Made by a program: the position numbers and the translations under genes | From: Puniceicoccales bacterium | Lineage (GTDB): Bacteria; Verrucomicrobiota; Verrucomicrobiia; Opitutales; JAIRKQ01 | NCBI GenBank assembly: GCA_031273725.1 | Contig: JAISRG010000039.1 | Span: 1 to 7,643 of the forward strand | Length of the DNA stretch: 7,643 bases | Reading direction: 5' to 3' | The notes under the pieces: model-generated | Seen by the model: only the letters and a program-made list of their open reading frames with translations | Told to the model about the DNA's origin: nothing | Database searches by the model: none | Shown here: piece after piece, positions 6,476-7,643 of the stretch | Numbering within the stretch: the first letter of the stretch is position 1 | Layout of the letters: every line of letters begins with the position of its first letter

Positions 6476-7332
6476 TGATTGATTTACATATGCATTCATG
6501 CTTTTCCGACGGAACCGATACGCCGGTCGAAATCTTAAAAAAATGTGAAAAAATCGGACTTAAATACATTTCTATCACAGACCATGATAATTGTGATGCG
6601 TATAATAATGCGGCTGATTTTGGTAATTTCTCCGGCAAAATTATTACCGGCATAGAATTGCAGGCATATTACAAAGGGATTTCTATCGAAATCTTAGGCT
6701 ATGGATTTAATGTCCCCCAAATGCAGAATCTGCTCAGCAATTTATATCTGCATGATGTGGTGAATCGCGAAGAATTAAACCGTCTCTATGCCGTTTGCAA
6801 AGACATGGGAATGCAGTTTGACGACGATGTGATTGAGAAATATTCGGCAAGCAATATTTATTATGCAACGGAATATTTACATAATGAAATAAAAAAATAC
6901 GACGCGAATAGACGATTTATCCCGGATGACGCGAGCTGGAAACGTGAATCCGTTTTCTTTAAACGCCATATCTCAAACCCCCAAAGCCCATTCTTCATAG
7001 ATGAAAGCGATTTGATACCGACGGCCAAAGAAGTAATTGAAGTCATTCATCAATCAAAAGGTCTTGCTTTTCTACCGCATGCTTTTCAATATGAAGAAAA
7101 TGTGCAGGACATATTAAATGGCTTAGCCGCCACCCTCGATGGAGTGGAATGTTTCTATTCGACATTTACCGAAACACAGACAAATTTTTTGTTAGAATTT
7201 TGCACAAAAAATAATTTATACGTATCTGGCGGAAGCGACTACCACGGAACAAACCGCCCTGAAACATCCCTCGGCTCCAAAACCCCCATAAAATATATTG
7301 AACAATGGGAGCCCACCGTACGGCTCAAATAG
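6475..7332 (+). CDS. PHP-domain phosphoesterase (TrpH/YciV-like), candidate histidinol-phosphate phosphatase
   Basis: This 285-residue PHP-superfamily metal-dependent hydrolase resembles the TrpH/YciV group more than HisJ/HisK. It begins MIDLHMHSCFSDGTDTP, giving metal ligands H5, H7 and D12. H37 in SITDHDN, E61 in TGIELQ, H202 in FLPHAF and D255/H257 in GGSDYHG complete the expected site. The usual AHP triplet is PHA here, and the middle region (about 95-180) is divergent. TrpH-group proteins are known to hydrolyse nucleotide 3',5'-bisphosphates or RNA ends. In this operon, where no other histidinol-phosphate phosphatase is found, removal of phosphate from histidinol phosphate is a reasonable inference. 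ATG 6475 shares one base with the hisIE stop (TGATG) and has AGGTG (6463-6467) 7 nt upstream; the TTG at 6472 is less likely. It is the last gene of the operon. Confidence 0.86.
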   Translation: MIDLHMHSCFSDGTDTPVEILKKCEKIGLKYISITDHDNCDAYNNAADFGNFSGKIITGIELQAYYKGISIEILGYGFNVPQMQNLLSNLYLHDVVNREELNRLYAVCKDMGMQFDDDVIEKYSASNIYYATEYLHNEIKKYDANRRFIPDDASWKRESVFFKRHISNPQSPFFIDESDLIPTAKEVIEVIHQSKGLAFLPHAFQYEENVQDILNGLAATLDGVECFYSTFTETQTNFLLEFCTKNNLYVSGGSDYHGTNRPETSLGSKTPIKYIEQWEPTVRLK

Positions 7333-7425
7333 TCCTTTAAAACGAAAAGAGAATGGGCTGTTGGCAGCCTCTAAATCTAGTGCACAAAAATAGTAAAGCC
7401 TTTTCACAAAAAAAAGATATGAGAT

Positions 7426-7445
7426 ATAGTGTACCATAGTGTACT
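7426..7445. repeat. Tandem direct repeat, 10-nt period
   Basis: ATAGTGTACC (7426-7435) is followed immediately by ATAGTGTACT (7436-7445). The two units differ only in the last base. A period of about one helical turn places both copies on the same face of DNA, which is compatible with a protein-binding site. It sits just upstream of the 24-bp palindrome. No known regulator motif is recognised. Confidence 0.6.
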
Positions 7446-7453
7446 AGATAGAG

Positions 7454-7477
7454 ATGGTCCCATAATTATGGGACCAT
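7454..7477 (+). terminator. Perfect 24-bp palindrome, possible terminator of the his operon
   Basis: ATGGTCCCAT (7454-7463) and ATGGGACCAT (7468-7477) flank the central AATT, so the transcript could form a 10-bp stem with a 4-nt loop. The palindrome itself is certain. As an intrinsic terminator it is imperfect, because the following bases (GTTGGCTTAG) form only a weak U-tract. It lies 121 bp after the last operon gene. A binding site for a dimeric protein is an alternative. Confidence 0.42.
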
Positions 7478-7558
7478 GTTGGCTTAGCTCACTATATTCT
7501 CTGCATCAACTTTTCAAGAATTGTATCATGTTTTCTGAAAAAACTTGAAAATAAAAGC

Positions 7559-7581
7559 TTGACAATGACACATTTATGTCA
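7559..7581 (+). promoter_or_regulatory. TTGACA box with adjoining TGACA-N6-TGTCA dyad
   Basis: TTGACA (7559-7564) is a perfect -35 hexamer 54 bp before the next gene. Directly beside it, TGACA (7566-7570) and TGTCA (7577-7581) form an inverted repeat with a 6-bp spacer, filling the region expected between -35 and -10. No good -10 is seen 16-18 bp downstream (AGAGAACC follows), so a promoter needing an activator, or no promoter, are both possible. The arrangement would suit operator control of the following gene. Confidence 0.35.
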
Positions 7582-7617
7582 GAGAACCGCTTCTCCTAAT
7601 TCTAATGAAGGAAATTT

Positions 7618-7643
7618 ATGAAAAAAATATTATTAATGGCCGC
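7618..7643 (+). CDS. Start of an unidentified gene, cut by the window end
   Basis: An ATG at 7618 follows AAGGA (7608-7612) with 5-nt spacing and opens a frame MKKILLMA that runs off the window. Lysines followed by hydrophobic residues would suit the start of a signal peptide or membrane protein, but eight codons are too few to say. It points the same way as the his operon but is separated from it by about 285 bp with possible termination and promoter signals, so it is probably a separate transcription unit. Confidence 0.55.

Larger units (their letters stand above)
7333..7617. other. AT-rich intergenic region with several repeats after the his operon
   Basis: No gene is seen in these roughly 285 bases. 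They contain a short hairpin GGGCTG-TTGG-CAGCCT (7355-7370), a tandem 10-nt repeat (7426-7445), a perfect 24-bp palindrome (7454-7477), an inverted repeat TTTTCAAG/CTTGAAAA (7511-7518 and 7544-7551), and a TGACA/TGTCA dyad beside a TTGACA box (7559-7581). The his operon must end somewhere here, and the next gene's promoter must also lie here, which probably explains much of this density. Confidence 0.6.

Noticed and set aside
7363..7369. GGCAGCC after the operon as a copy of the tRNA 3' end (attachment-site repeat)
   Set aside because: Only about seven bases match the tRNA end at 43-49 region and the flanks differ. It is better explained as part of the hairpin 7355-7370.
7355..7370. Hairpin GGGCTG-TTGG-CAGCCT as the operon terminator
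   Set aside because: It is not followed by a T-run on the plus strand. A T-rich stretch follows it on the minus strand, but no leftward gene is present to be terminated.
7440..7450. GTACTAG resembling part of a TrpR-type operator
   Set aside because: Only a half-site-like 7-mer is present, without the full dyad, and no tryptophan gene is in the window.

Overview
The window is a bacterial, moderately AT-rich stretch that is almost entirely one rightward histidine biosynthesis operon. The genes run hisG-hisD-hisC-hisB-hisH-hisA-hisF-hisIE, followed by a PHP-domain phosphoesterase. Every junction is overlapping. Together they cover PRPP + ATP to L-histidine: HisG makes phosphoribosyl-ATP, HisIE hydrolyses it and opens the ring, HisA isomerises it, HisH/HisF build imidazole glycerol phosphate, HisB dehydrates, HisC transaminates, a phosphatase releases histidinol, and HisD oxidises it to histidine. 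The usual histidinol-phosphate phosphatases (HisN, HisJ/HisK, or the HAD domain of bifunctional HisB) are absent. The terminal PHP protein is therefore the natural candidate for that step (inference).

Left edge (1-487): the 3' part of a tRNA-Gln (anticodon CTG) ends with an encoded CCA at 49. It is followed within a few bases by the C-terminal remnant of an IS5-family DDE transposase (54-290). A 197-bp intergenic region then carries a good sigma-70-type promoter (TTGATC, 16 bp, TATAAT) and a transcribed leader with a stem-loop just ahead of hisG.

Right edge (7333-7643): about 285 bp of AT-rich non-coding DNA holds several inverted and direct repeats, including a perfect 24-bp palindrome that may end the operon. 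The first eight codons of a further rightward gene, with a good ribosome binding site, reach the window end.

The organism cannot be fixed from this window. The short-form HisG, monofunctional HisB, fused HisIE and the general look of the proteins suit Firmicutes/Clostridia-like his operons. The transposase tail looks more like IS5-family elements common in proteobacteria, including alphaproteobacteria. A his operon beside a tRNA 3' end and IS debris could be a horizontally acquired block, but that is inference.

I see no clearly novel multi-gene system. The points most worth checking are the short HisG with no hisZ nearby and an altered PRPP loop, the PHP enzyme as candidate histidinol phosphatase, the shortened HisA/HisH/HisB proteins, the leader hairpin, and the tRNA/IS junction.
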